This document shows, piece after piece, positions 1 to 7,813 of a stretch of 64,000 bases of DNA. Each line of letters starts with the position of its first letter. Positions within the stretch are counted from its first letter, which is position 1. The notes under the pieces were generated by a model that searched no databases, was not told the DNA's origin, and saw only the letters and a list, made by a program, of their open reading frames with translations. The translations under genes and the position numbers were made by a program. Source of the stretch: AC-32 sp963736055. Its GTDB lineage: Bacteria; Actinomycetota; Thermoleophilia; Gaiellales; Gaiellaceae. The stretch spans positions 930,001 to 994,000 of the forward strand of contig CAVTNM010000008.1 in NCBI GenBank assembly GCA_963736055.1, in the 5' to 3' direction.

Positions 1-436
1 AGTCGTAGTTCGTCAGGAAGTGAATCGCGGGCGGGAGGATGACGAAGTAGCCGAAGGCGACTCCGCCGACTCCGAGCACGGCCGCGAAGGCCACCATCGC
101 GGCCATCGAGCGCTGGTTGTGCTCCTCGAACGCAGGCGCCAGGAAGGCCCACACCTGCCAGAAGATCACGGGGAGCGCGAGTAGGAGCGCCGCGTAGAGG
201 CTCACCCAGACGGAGGTCGTGAACGGCTCGATCGGGCTGAACGTGACCGGCTTCTGGAACTGCTCGGGCAGCGGCCGGTTCAGCCAGTCGAGGATGTGGC
301 CATGGAATGCGAACGTGACCGCGAACGCCACGGCCAGCGCAACGAGGCACACGATGAGCCGCGTGCGCAGCTCCCCGAGGTGCTCGACGAGCGTGGCCTC
401 CTCGCCGTGGCGAAGGCGCCGCGGGAGCACGTTCAC
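1..436 (-). CDS. tatC: Sec-independent (Tat) translocase subunit TatC, C-terminus cut by window edge
   Basis: TatC is the polytopic membrane receptor of the twin-arginine pathway, which binds RR signal peptides of folded cargo. The visible 145 residues include the conserved N-terminal motif EHLGELRTR (residues 18-26), a first membrane helix (about 27-45), the periplasmic loop with FSPIEPFTTSVWVSLYAAL, and further hydrophobic helices. The family is usually about 250 residues, so roughly 40% lies off the left edge. The start is a GTG only 4 nt after the tatA stop, so tatA-tatC form an operon. No TatB is visible, which fits a minimal TatA/TatC system or a tatB elsewhere. Confidence 0.93.
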   Translation of the reverse strand, partial: MNVLPRRLRHGEEATLVEHLGELRTRLIVCLVALAVAFAVTFAFHGHILDWLNRPLPEQFQKPVTFSPIEPFTTSVWVSLYAALLLALPVIFWQVWAFLAPAFEEHNQRSMAAMVAFAAVLGVGGVAFGYFVILPPAIHFLTNYD

Positions 437-440
437 GACC

Positions 441-635
441 CTACGACGGGGGCGGGGGCTCGTCGCCGGACCGAGGAGGCAACTCCGCCTTCTCGTGGTT
501 GCCGGTGACCGAGTCCTTGAACTCGCGCATCCCGCGGCCGAGCGAGCGGCCGATCTCGGGCAGACGCTTCGGCCCGAAGATGAGCAGCGCGACGACGAGG
601 ATGACGATGAGCCCGGTGATGCCGATCTCTGGCAT
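441..635 (-). CDS. tatA: Twin-arginine translocase subunit TatA
   Basis: This 64-residue single-span protein forms the Tat pore. It has a short N-terminus, one hydrophobic helix (residues 6-20), the hinge FGPKRLPEIGRSLGRGMREF that starts the amphipathic helix, then an acidic and proline-rich tail. Length and motif are typical of TatA. It lies directly upstream of tatC and diverges from sufC. TAACCT ends 6 nt before the ATG, so the mRNA is probably leaderless. Confidence 0.93.
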   Translation of the reverse strand: MPEIGITGLIVILVVALLIFGPKRLPEIGRSLGRGMREFKDSVTGNHEKAELPPRSGDEPPPPS

Positions 636-641
636 GGACCT

Positions 642-647
642 AGGTTA
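642..647 (-). promoter_or_regulatory. -10 element of leaderless tatA
   Basis: Read on the minus strand the hexamer is TAACCT, with 6 nt between it and the tatA ATG. The spacing puts the transcription start at or next to the start codon. No Shine-Dalgarno sequence is present. Confidence 0.55.
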
Positions 648-766
648 GCGGTGGTTTCGGCCACCCGCCATGGGGCACACGAAAAGAGGGCTCTGGCGCG
701 CTCCCGGCGAGGGGATGACCGCTAGCATGTCTCGACGGGCGCGATGACCACGCGCTCACCACTCTG

Positions 767-1555
767 ATGGCTTTGCTCGAACTGAAAAATCTGCATGTCG
801 CGCTCGAGGACGGCACCGAGATCGTCAAGGGCGTCGACCTCGCCGTGGACACGAACCAGATCCACGCGATCATGGGCCCGAACGGCTCCGGCAAGTCGAC
901 GCTCGCCTACGCCCTCATGGGCCACCCCGCCTATGAGGTCACCGAGGGCCAGATTCTCTTCGACGGCGAGGATGTGACCGCGGCCGGGGCCGACGAGCGT
1001 GCGCAGAAGGGGCTCTTCCTCGCCTTCCAGTACCCGCACGCGATTCCGGGCGTGACCGTGACGAGCTTCCTGCGCTCGGCGATCAACGCGATCCGCAAGG
1101 CCCGCAACGGCGGCGAGGACGACCCGGTCAAGATCCCGGAGTTCCGTACGGAGCTGCTCGCGGCAATGGAGAAGCTGAAGGTCCCGCGAGAGCTCGCGCA
1201 GCGCTACCTGAACGACGGCTTCTCCGGCGGCGAGAAGAAGCGGGTCGAGATCCTCCAGATGGCCATGCTCAAGCCGCGCATCGCGGTTCTCGACGAAACC
1301 GACTCGGGCCTGGACATCGACGCGCTCAAGATCGTCGCGGAAGGCGTAGGCGACCTGGTCGGCACCGAGACCGGCGCCCTCGTCATCACTCATTACCAAC
1401 GCATCCTCAACTACGTGAAGCCGGATTTCGTCCACGTCTTCGTCGATGGGCGTATCGTTGAGGAAGGCGGGGCAGAACTTGCCCACAGGCTGGAAGCCGA
1501 GGGCTACGAGAGCTTCGGCGCCGCAAACGGAAGGAGCAATGGCAGCAACTCCTGA
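767..1555 (+). CDS. sufC: Fe-S cluster assembly ATPase SufC
   Basis: SufC is the ABC-type ATPase of the SufBCD scaffold that assembles Fe-S clusters in the cytoplasm. The 262-residue protein has Walker A GPNGSGKST (about residues 37-45), a Q-loop in FLAFQYPHAIPGV, the ABC signature FSGGEKKR (about 152-159), and Walker B with the SufC-type IAVLDETDSGLDIDAL. It opens the cluster, and its 3' end overlaps sufB by 17 nt, implying translational coupling. No SufR-type repressor gene is visible next to it. Confidence 0.96.
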   Translation: MALLELKNLHVALEDGTEIVKGVDLAVDTNQIHAIMGPNGSGKSTLAYALMGHPAYEVTEGQILFDGEDVTAAGADERAQKGLFLAFQYPHAIPGVTVTSFLRSAINAIRKARNGGEDDPVKIPEFRTELLAAMEKLKVPRELAQRYLNDGFSGGEKKRVEILQMAMLKPRIAVLDETDSGLDIDALKIVAEGVGDLVGTETGALVITHYQRILNYVKPDFVHVFVDGRIVEEGGAELAHRLEAEGYESFGAANGRSNGSNS

Positions 1556-2954
1556 AACCGAAGTCGTCGCCGGGATCGGCAACGACTACAAGTACGGCTT
1601 CCACGACGAGGAGAACTACTTCTTCAAGTCGGGCCGCGGTCTCTCGCCTGAGCTCGTCGCATCGATCTCCGAGCACAAGAACGAGCCGGAGTGGATGCGC
1701 AAGTTCCGCCTCAAGTCGCTGGAGTACTTCCGGGCGCGTCCCCTGCCCGAGTGGGGCGGCGACCTCTCCGGGATCGACTTCGAGAACATCTTCTACTACA
1801 TCCGCCCGACCGAGAAGCAGGCTAATTCCTGGGAGGATTTGCCCTCCGAGATCAAGGACACCTGGGACAAGCTCGGGATCCCAGAGGCGGAGAAGAAGTA
1901 CCTCGCCGGCGTCGGCGCGCAGTACGAGTCCGAGGTCGTCTACCACAAGCTGCAGGAGGATCTCGAAAAGAAGGGCGTGATCTTCCTCGACATGGACACC
2001 GCCCTGCGCGAGCACGAGGAGCTCGTCAAGCAGTACTTCGGCACGATCATCCCGCAGAACGACAACAAGTTCGCGGCGCTGAACTCCGCCGTCTGGTCGG
2101 GCGGATCGTTCATCTACGTCCCGCCCGGCGTGAAGGTCGAGATGCCACTCCAGGCCTACTTCCGTATCAACGCCGAGAACATGGGCCAGTTCGAGCGCAC
2201 GCTGATCATCGTCGACGAGGGCGCGTACGTGCACTACGTCGAGGGCTGTACGGCGCCGATCTACTCGAGCGACTCCCTCCACTCGGCGGTGGTCGAAATC
2301 ATCGTCAAGCCGAAGGCGCGCTGCCGCTACACCACGATCCAGAACTGGTCGAACAACGTCTACAACCTCGTCACGAAGCGTGCCGTCGCGTACGAGGACG
2401 CAACCATGGAGTGGGTCGACGGCAACCTCGGCTCGAAGCTGACGATGAAGTACCCGGCGATCTGGCTGCTCGGCGAGCGTGCCCACGGCGAGGTGCTCTC
2501 GATCGCATTCGGCGGCAAGGGCCAGCATCAGGACGCGGGCGGGAAGTGCGTCCACATCGCGCCGAACACGACCTCCGTCATCACCTCGAAGTCGATCTCG
2601 AAGGACGGGGGACGCGCCGGCTACCGCGGGCTGCTCGAGGTCGCCAAGGGCGCCACGCACGCGAAGTCGAAGGTCGTCTGCGACGCGCTGATCCTCGACG
2701 AGAAGTCGCGCTCCGACACCTACCCGTACATCAAGATCGACGAGGACGAGGTGGACATCGGCCACGAGGCGACGGTCTCGAAGATCGGGGAGGAGCAGCT
2801 CTTCTACCTGATGTCGCGCGGGCTCTCGGAGTCAGAGGCGTCGGCCATGATCGTGTCCGGCTTCGTGGAGCCGATCACGAAGGAGCTGCCGCTGGAGTAC
2901 GCGGTCGAGATGAACCGCCTGATCCAGCTGCAAATGGAGGGCAGTGTCGGCTAG
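1539..2954 (+). CDS. sufB: Fe-S cluster assembly protein SufB
   Basis: SufB is the scaffold subunit on which the nascent cluster is built with SufC and SufD. I place the start at ATG 1539, just after an AAGGAG ribosome-binding site (1531-1536) inside the end of sufC, giving 471 residues, the usual length. Diagnostic stretches are EGCTAPIYSSDSLHSAVVEI, the IQNWSNNVYNLVTKRA strand repeats of the beta-helix core, and a C-terminal FSGFVEPITKELP-like segment. The open frame extends further upstream but only antisense to sensible sufC coding. Confidence 0.96.
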   Translation: MAATPETEVVAGIGNDYKYGFHDEENYFFKSGRGLSPELVASISEHKNEPEWMRKFRLKSLEYFRARPLPEWGGDLSGIDFENIFYYIRPTEKQANSWEDLPSEIKDTWDKLGIPEAEKKYLAGVGAQYESEVVYHKLQEDLEKKGVIFLDMDTALREHEELVKQYFGTIIPQNDNKFAALNSAVWSGGSFIYVPPGVKVEMPLQAYFRINAENMGQFERTLIIVDEGAYVHYVEGCTAPIYSSDSLHSAVVEIIVKPKARCRYTTIQNWSNNVYNLVTKRAVAYEDATMEWVDGNLGSKLTMKYPAIWLLGERAHGEVLSIAFGGKGQHQDAGGKCVHIAPNTTSVITSKSISKDGGRAGYRGLLEVAKGATHAKSKVVCDALILDEKSRSDTYPYIKIDEDEVDIGHEATVSKIGEEQLFYLMSRGLSESEASAMIVSGFVEPITKELPLEYAVEMNRLIQLQMEGSVG

Positions 2955-4119
2955 GGCGCAGGCCCTCGAGGCATACCGGAGCATCCCGCTTCCGGACACG
3001 AACGAGGAGCACTGGCGTTTCACCGACCTGCGCGGGTTCGACCCCGACGCGTTCGGCGAGCAGGCTCAGGAGGCCGGCGCTGCGCCGGGCTCGATGCTCG
3101 AGCTGGAGGTCACCGCGGAGGCGGTGGTCACCGAGAACGGGATCGAGATCACGCGCGCGCCGGAGGAAATCCGCTTCGAGCCGCTGGACGAGGCGCACGA
3201 GCGGCTCGGCTCGCTCGTCGGCTGGCAGGAGGACAAGTTCGCCGCCCACAACGCGGCCGCCTGGAGGAACGGGCTGCTCGTCCACGTTCCCGGCGGGCTG
3301 GAGCTCGAACGGCCCCTGTACGTGCGCGTCGTCAACTCGATCGAGGGCGGGTCGCTCTTCTGGCGCCTGGTCGTGATCGCCGAGGAGGGCTCGCGCTTCT
3401 CGCTGGTCGAGGAGTACTCGTCGAGCTCCCCCTCGCTGTCCGGCTACTCGAACGCCGTGGTGGAGCTCTTTGTCGAGCAGGCGGCGAAGCTGGAGTACGT
3501 GTCGCTGCAGAACCTTTCGCGCGAGACCTGGCACTTCGCCTCGCACCACGCGCGGGTCGAGCGCGACGGCGAGCTGGACTGGGTCAGCGGCGGCTTCGGC
3601 TCGAAGAAGGGGAAGGTCCGGATCCAGAACGATCTCGCCGGCCCGGGTGCGACCTCGCGGGTGACCGGCGCCTACTTCGCCGATTCGGACCAGCACCTGG
3701 ACTACGACACGTTCCAGGAGCACATGGCGCCCGACACCGAGTCGGACTTCGCCTTCAAGGGAGCGCTGCGCGACACGGCGACCGCGGTCTGGCGCGGGAT
3801 GATCCGGGTCGAGCGGGACGCGCAGAAGACCAACGCGTACCAGGAGTGCCGCAACCTGATGCTCTCGCCGACGACGCACGCCGTGCCGATTCCGGGTCTG
3901 GAGATCCTCGCCAACGACGTGCGCTGCACGCACGGCGCGACGGTCAGCCGGGTCGACCGAGAGCAGCTGTTCTACCTGATGGCCCGCGGGCTGCCGCGCG
4001 CGGAAGCGGAGCGCCTGATCGTGCGCGGCTTCTTCCAGGACGTGCTCGACCGGATCGAGCTCGAGCCGGTCCGAGCAGCGATGACGAGCGCCCTAGAGGC
4101 TCGTATCCCCCAGGCCTGA
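2944..4119 (+). CDS. sufD: Fe-S cluster assembly protein SufD
   Basis: SufD pairs with SufB in the SufBC2D complex and takes part in iron entry. The 391-residue product starts at a GTG that overlaps the sufB stop by 11 nt. An N-terminal EEHWRFTDLR segment is followed by the SufBD beta-helix domain; the C-terminal region RCTHGATVSRVDREQLFYLM is the characteristic SufD/SufB signature. The gene ends immediately before a palindromic repeat, after which strand use flips. This breaks the usual contiguity with sufS. Confidence 0.95.
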   Translation: MSARAQALEAYRSIPLPDTNEEHWRFTDLRGFDPDAFGEQAQEAGAAPGSMLELEVTAEAVVTENGIEITRAPEEIRFEPLDEAHERLGSLVGWQEDKFAAHNAAAWRNGLLVHVPGGLELERPLYVRVVNSIEGGSLFWRLVVIAEEGSRFSLVEEYSSSSPSLSGYSNAVVELFVEQAAKLEYVSLQNLSRETWHFASHHARVERDGELDWVSGGFGSKKGKVRIQNDLAGPGATSRVTGAYFADSDQHLDYDTFQEHMAPDTESDFAFKGALRDTATAVWRGMIRVERDAQKTNAYQECRNLMLSPTTHAVPIPGLEILANDVRCTHGATVSRVDREQLFYLMARGLPRAEAERLIVRGFFQDVLDRIELEPVRAAMTSALEARIPQA

Positions 4120-4121
4120 GC

Positions 4122-4144
4122 GTCCAAGTAACAGACTGTTACTT
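4122..4144. repeat. Palindromic repeat, copy 1
   Basis: GTCC is followed by the perfect 19-bp palindrome AAGTAACAG-A-CTGTTACTT (4126-4144). It begins 3 nt after the sufD stop. On the minus strand its AAG-TAA supplies the last codon and stop of the small frame at 4139-4498. Confidence 0.9.
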
Positions 4145-4498
4145 TCTTCGGTAAAGAGTGTTCACGCCGGAGAGGTGCTCGACGAGGGCGTTCGGATGAC
4201 GTGCTCTCAACCCGATGTCGATTAGGACCTCCGGCGTCGAGACCCTCTTTGGCTCGCGCCGCCTTTGCCTCACCAGACGACGAACCTGCTCGTAGCTCGG
4301 GCGGCGATATCCGAGCTCCACAGCCGTTTCTCCGACGAGCCGGCAGATCTCGGCCGAGCGATACGGCCTATCAGCGAGAAGCTCGATCTCGCGCACGAGA
4401 CGAGCGGAGATGCGTGGCGCAAAGAAGCCCATCGCCGTCCAGGGTGCCGGGCAACCCCATACGCGTCTGAGACGAACCTGCGCCGAAACCGTGTCCAA
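4139..4498 (-). CDS. Small HTH-like protein of unknown function
   Basis: I do not recognise a named family. From TTG 4498 the frame encodes 119 residues; from the first ATG (4432) it encodes 97, starting MGFFAPRISARLVREIE. The middle part, RSAEICRLVGETAVELGYRR followed by PSYEQVRRLVRQRR, looks like a helix-turn-helix of the kind found at the N-terminus of integrases and transposases. The C-terminal part (EVLIDIGLRARHPNAL) is not recognised. No DDE, HUH or tyrosine-recombinase catalytic set is seen. Both ends touch the palindromic repeats, which suggests the protein binds them. Possible roles are a DNA-binding factor of a mini-element or a local repressor. Confidence 0.5.
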   Translation of the reverse strand: MDTVSAQVRLRRVWGCPAPWTAMGFFAPRISARLVREIELLADRPYRSAEICRLVGETAVELGYRRPSYEQVRRLVRQRRREPKRVSTPEVLIDIGLRARHPNALVEHLSGVNTLYRRK

Positions 4499-4518
4499 GT
4501 AACAGACTGTTACTTGGA
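4494..4518. repeat. Palindromic repeat, copy 2 (longest, 25 bp perfect)
   Basis: The same 19-bp core is flanked by TCC on the left and GGA on the right, so the perfect odd palindrome extends to 25 bp centred on A4506. Its minus-strand AAG-TAA forms the Lys-stop end of the methyltransferase at 4510-5172. Confidence 0.9.
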
Positions 4519-5172
4519 GCTTGAGCGACTGGGATCACGGGCGGGGCGGGTTGCCACCACGGTGATCGTGATCCTCGACTCGATGACCCGGGTGGCGGCG
4601 TCCGGCGGGAACAGCGCCAGCAGCTCCTTTCGGGTCAAGAGCTCGACCCCGTCCCACGCGTCTCGGCGAAGGGCGCCGAAGACGCGGTCGCGGGTGCTGC
4701 GCGGGAGCCAGTGCACGAAGGGCACCAGCGTGTGCACCTCGATCGGGAAGCGCCGGTTCGGCGTCGACATGAACACTCGAGGGGCCACGCGGCACAACTC
4801 GCCCACGAACCGTCGTTGCTGGTCCCGGCCGCCGACGTGCTCTACGACCGCATTCGAGAATGCGATGTCGAAAGCGTCGTCCTCGAACGGGAGATCGGTG
4901 CCGTTGGCGGTGACGCACGAGATCGCAGGGAACTCTCGGGCGAAGTTCGGCAGCGGCACATCGCTCACCGCCGTGATCCGCTCCGGCCACGGATACAGCG
5001 CCTCGAAGAAGTTGTGGCTGAGCGCAACCCCGGGCTCGGTGTCGAAGCCGGTGTCCCCGACGCCGACGTCGACGATGGTCGTCTCCGGCCCCGGGCGGAG
5101 CTCGTCGAAGAACAACGTGAGCTTGCGCTGCCGGTTCCAGAGCGATGCGCGGGCGGCGAGACCCGTGAGCAT
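4510..5172 (-). CDS. SAM-dependent class I methyltransferase
   Basis: This 220-residue cytoplasmic protein has the Methyltransf_11 layout: motif I as IVDVGVGDTGFDTEPG (about residues 33-48), acidic motif II region, and motif IV/post-I FEDDAFDIAFSNAVVEHVGG, typical of small-molecule or lipid methyltransferases. The substrate cannot be told. ATG 5172 lies 2 nt after the stop of the cytochrome gene, so the two are co-transcribed. The last codon and stop (AAG TAA) are supplied by palindrome copy 2, so the native C-terminus may have been replaced by the repeat; the final SRSSSK is low-complexity. Confidence 0.82.
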   Translation of the reverse strand: MLTGLAARASLWNRQRKLTLFFDELRPGPETTIVDVGVGDTGFDTEPGVALSHNFFEALYPWPERITAVSDVPLPNFAREFPAISCVTANGTDLPFEDDAFDIAFSNAVVEHVGGRDQQRRFVGELCRVAPRVFMSTPNRRFPIEVHTLVPFVHWLPRSTRDRVFGALRRDAWDGVELLTRKELLALFPPDAATRVIESRITITVVATRPARDPSRSSSK

Positions 5173-5174
5173 CG

Positions 5175-6539
5175 CTAGGTGATCGCGGCGCCGCGGTAGC
5201 AGTCGGGGCGGTACGTGCGCGGCGTGACCGCGTCGCAGGCGGCTCGCCGCTCGTCTCCGTAGCGGTGCAGCGCGCCGAGAATCGTTCCGACACCTTCGAA
5301 GCAATAGCCGCGGTGCACCTTCGGAGAGAGGTTGCAGAGCCTTGCCGCCTGCGGGCCGCCCGCGTAGTTGTTGCCGTAGTCCCGGGCGGCGCCGTACAGG
5401 CACTCCCCCGCATCCTTGCCCGCCTCGAGGCAGAGGCGGATCGTGCGGCGGGGCTGGTACTGGGTGAAGCCGGAGGCGTCCCGCCCGAACGACTGGAAGC
5501 ACGTCGCCACCCAGCCCTTCTCGCTGCGCCTGCACCAGGCGGCTGTCTTGTGCCAGTTGTAGCCGTCGAGGGTCAGGATCCGGGAGGTGACCATCAGGTA
5601 GCAGTAGATCTTGTGGTGCTGGGCTACAGCGTTACAGGGGTAGATCGGATCGTTCTTCCGCAGGTAGCGCGACGTGCCCATGCCCGGCATCAGGTTCTGC
5701 ATGAAGACGCCCCCGGTGCAGGAGACGCGGTCGAAGTCGGTCTGCAGGCGGTCGCAGGTGCTGAGCGACCAAGGCAGGTCGAGCCCGCTGTAGATCATCA
5801 GCCCGTGCCCGAGCCCGTGGACGCACTGGTAGAGGAGGAACGACTCCTTCGTGACCGCATGTCCCGTGCAGAGGCCGCGAGCGATCCGGACGACCTTCTC
5901 GCGCGGGACGCCGGCGAACGCCCGCTCGATCACGCCGTGGTAGTAGCCCGAGTTGCAGGTCATCGCTCCGTGCGCCAGCGCCGCGGCCGGGTTGTTCTTG
6001 AAATGGGCCAGCGCCCCGTGGCCGACCGCGTGCGAGATCTGATGGCAGTCGGCGTGCACCGCCGGGATCGAGCGGTCGTCCGCGGCGAGTAGCGCCAGCG
6101 CCTTCTCCGGGCCGTCGCGGTAGGCGATGTTCGCGAACGCCTGCCGGAAGCACGCGGGGCCGCCCTGGTGCTCGCAGCCGGCCACCGTCTTGTCGTCGGG
6201 CTTGAAGGCGGCCACCTTCCCCGAGCTGCGAGACGACTCGGCCACGAAGTCCGCCACGAGCCCGATCTGCCGCGTGCTCAGCCTCTTGCCGAAGGAGGGC
6301 ATGCCGTTGCCACCCACCCGCACCTGGTGCTCCACCGTCGACGCGTCCGGCTTCAGCTCGTCGAGGTTCGGTCCGATCTGACCTTTCGCGTCCGCCGCCT
6401 TGAGCGTGTGACAGCTTCCGCACCCCGCGCTGGCAAAAACCTTCCCGCCGGGCGAGCTCGAGCTCCCACCCGCGCCTCCGCACCCCGCGGCGAGCGGGAT
6501 GGTTGCAAGCAGAAAGAGGGCTGTGGCGCGGAACTTCAT
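5175..6539 (-). CDS. Lipoprotein cytochrome c fused to a Cys/His-rich repeat domain
   Basis: The 454-residue product begins with a lipoprotein signal (LLATIPLAAGC), then a cytochrome c domain with haem-binding CGSCH (about residues 39-43) and likely axial Met in NGMPSFGKRL. The remaining roughly 330 residues carry about 18 cysteines and many histidines in a spaced pattern: HADCHQISHAVGHGA, YYHGVIERAF, YQCVHGLGHGL, SCTGGVFMQ, ECLYGAARD, YCFEGVGTI, DCYRGAA. I read these as at least eight divergent helical repeats, probably disulphide-linked or metal-binding outside the membrane. I do not recognise this domain. It diverges from sufS with only 27 nt between starts and is operonic with the methyltransferase. 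Confidence 0.75.
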   Translation of the reverse strand: MKFRATALFLLATIPLAAGCGGAGGSSSSPGGKVFASAGCGSCHTLKAADAKGQIGPNLDELKPDASTVEHQVRVGGNGMPSFGKRLSTRQIGLVADFVAESSRSSGKVAAFKPDDKTVAGCEHQGGPACFRQAFANIAYRDGPEKALALLAADDRSIPAVHADCHQISHAVGHGALAHFKNNPAAALAHGAMTCNSGYYHGVIERAFAGVPREKVVRIARGLCTGHAVTKESFLLYQCVHGLGHGLMIYSGLDLPWSLSTCDRLQTDFDRVSCTGGVFMQNLMPGMGTSRYLRKNDPIYPCNAVAQHHKIYCYLMVTSRILTLDGYNWHKTAAWCRRSEKGWVATCFQSFGRDASGFTQYQPRRTIRLCLEAGKDAGECLYGAARDYGNNYAGGPQAARLCNLSPKVHRGYCFEGVGTILGALHRYGDERRAACDAVTPRTYRPDCYRGAAIT

Positions 6540-6554
6540 GACCCGATGCCTCGG

Positions 6555-6560
6555 TACGAT
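6555..6560 (+). promoter_or_regulatory. -10 element of leaderless sufS
   Basis: TACGAT is followed by exactly 6 nt and then GTG 6567. The overlapping reverse complement (TATCGT from the other side) can serve the divergent cytochrome gene, so the two -10 boxes share bases. Confidence 0.55.
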
Positions 6561-6566
6561 AGCCCT

Positions 6567-7811
6567 GTGGCCGTGACGACTCGATCCACGCTCGATGCGC
6601 AGGCGCTGCGCGCCGACTTCCCGATCTTCGGGGAGAAGATCCACGGAAAACCGCTCGCGTACCTCGATTCCGCGGCGAGCTCGCAGAAGCCGCGGCAGGT
6701 GCTCGACACGATCCGCGAGTTCTACGAGACCTCGTACGCAAACGTCCATCGAGGCGTGTACACGCTCTCGGAGCGTGCCACGGCCGGCTATGAGGGCGCG
6801 CGCGAAAAGGCCCGCGCGTTCGTGAACGCTCCCTCGGCACGCGAGGTGATCTTCACCCGCAGCGCGACCGAGTCGCTGAACCTGGTCGCCTACGCCTGGG
6901 GGCTCGACAATCTCGGCCCCGGCGACCTGGTTCTCGTCACCGAGCTCGAGCATCACTCGAACTTCGTCCCCTGGCAGTACATCGCCAAGCGGACCGGGGC
7001 CGACTTCCGGATGCTGCCGATCGACGACCACGGCGAGCTTCGACTGGACGGGCTCGACGAGCTCGCGGCCGGCGCGAGCGTGAAGGTCGTCGCGACGAAC
7101 CTCGTCTCCAACTCGCTGGGCACGATCAACCAGGTCGAGCAACTGGCGGGATGGGCGCACGAGCGCGGGGCGATCATGGTCGTCGACGCCGCGCAGGGCG
7201 CTCCGCACCACCGCATCGACGTGCAGGCGCTGCACTGCGACTTCCTGGCCTTCTCGTCCCACAAGCTCTGCGGCCCGAGCGGCGTAGGCGCCCTCTGGGG
7301 CCGCGCCGACCTGCTCGAGGAGATGGCGCCGTTCAACCTCGGCGGGCACATGATCCGCTCGGTCCGGCTCGAGAAGACGACGTGGGGCGACCTGCCGTAC
7401 AAGTTCGAGGCCGGGACGATGCCGATCGCCGAGGCCGTCGGGTTCGGTGCCGCGATGGACTACGTGAGCGAGGTCGGGCTGGAGGCGATCGAGCAGTACG
7501 AGAGCGAGCTCGTTGCGTACACGCTGGGCCGTTTCGAGGAGCTCGGCGGGATCACGAGCTACGGGCCGCCGCCCGAGCATCGAGCGGGCATCGTCTCGTT
7601 CAACGTCGGCGACATCCACCCCCACGACGTCGCGCAGGTGCTCGACTCGGAGGGAGTCGCGATCAGGGCCGGCCATCACTGCTGTCAGCCGCTGATGGAG
7701 CGGCTCGGCGTGGCCGCGACGAACAGGGCGAGCTTCTACCTCTACACGCTGCCGGAAGAGATCGACCGGCTGGTCGAGGGCCTGCACAAGACGCGGAAGA
7801 TTCTCGGCTAG
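6567..7811 (+). CDS. sufS: Cysteine desulfurase SufS
   Basis: SufS is the PLP enzyme that takes sulfur from cysteine and passes it as persulfide to SufU. The 414-residue protein has the N-terminal YLDSAASSQKP, the PLP-lysine motif FSSHKLCGPSGVGALWG, and the active-site cysteine in RAGHHCCQPLM. Position 2 of the usual HHCAQPL is Cys here, a minor oddity. I choose GTG 6567 because TACGAT sits 6 nt upstream, a leaderless arrangement; ATG 6546 is in frame but leaves no promoter room. It is followed 2 nt later by sufU. Confidence 0.95.
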   Translation: MAVTTRSTLDAQALRADFPIFGEKIHGKPLAYLDSAASSQKPRQVLDTIREFYETSYANVHRGVYTLSERATAGYEGAREKARAFVNAPSAREVIFTRSATESLNLVAYAWGLDNLGPGDLVLVTELEHHSNFVPWQYIAKRTGADFRMLPIDDHGELRLDGLDELAAGASVKVVATNLVSNSLGTINQVEQLAGWAHERGAIMVVDAAQGAPHHRIDVQALHCDFLAFSSHKLCGPSGVGALWGRADLLEEMAPFNLGGHMIRSVRLEKTTWGDLPYKFEAGTMPIAEAVGFGAAMDYVSEVGLEAIEQYESELVAYTLGRFEELGGITSYGPPPEHRAGIVSFNVGDIHPHDVAQVLDSEGVAIRAGHHCCQPLMERLGVAATNRASFYLYTLPEEIDRLVEGLHKTRKILG

Positions 7812-7813
7812 CG

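Larger units (their letters stand above)
4122..4518 (-). mobile_element. Candidate palindrome-bounded mini-element inserted in the SUF locus
   Basis: A 23-bp sequence occurs in the same orientation at 4122-4144 and 4493-4515. Each copy carries the 19-bp odd palindrome AAGTAACAGACTGTTACTT. Between them lies one small minus-strand frame with a helix-turn-helix-like segment, whose stop codon lies in one palindrome and whose furthest start overlaps the other. The inner region looks somewhat lower in GC than its neighbours. The block separates sufD from sufS together with two further genes. Seen directly: the repeats and frame. Mobility is inference: no transposase catalytic motif and no clear target duplication were found. 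The alternative is a regulator gene flanked by its own operators. Confidence 0.4.

Noticed and set aside
636..766. GCGGTGG/CCACC hairpin between tatA and sufC
   Set aside because: Short, G-C rich, no T-run, between divergent genes; likely compositional.
4122..4518. Classical insertion sequence
   Set aside because: No DDE, HUH or recombinase motif, size under 400 bp, and no clear target duplication outside the palindromes.
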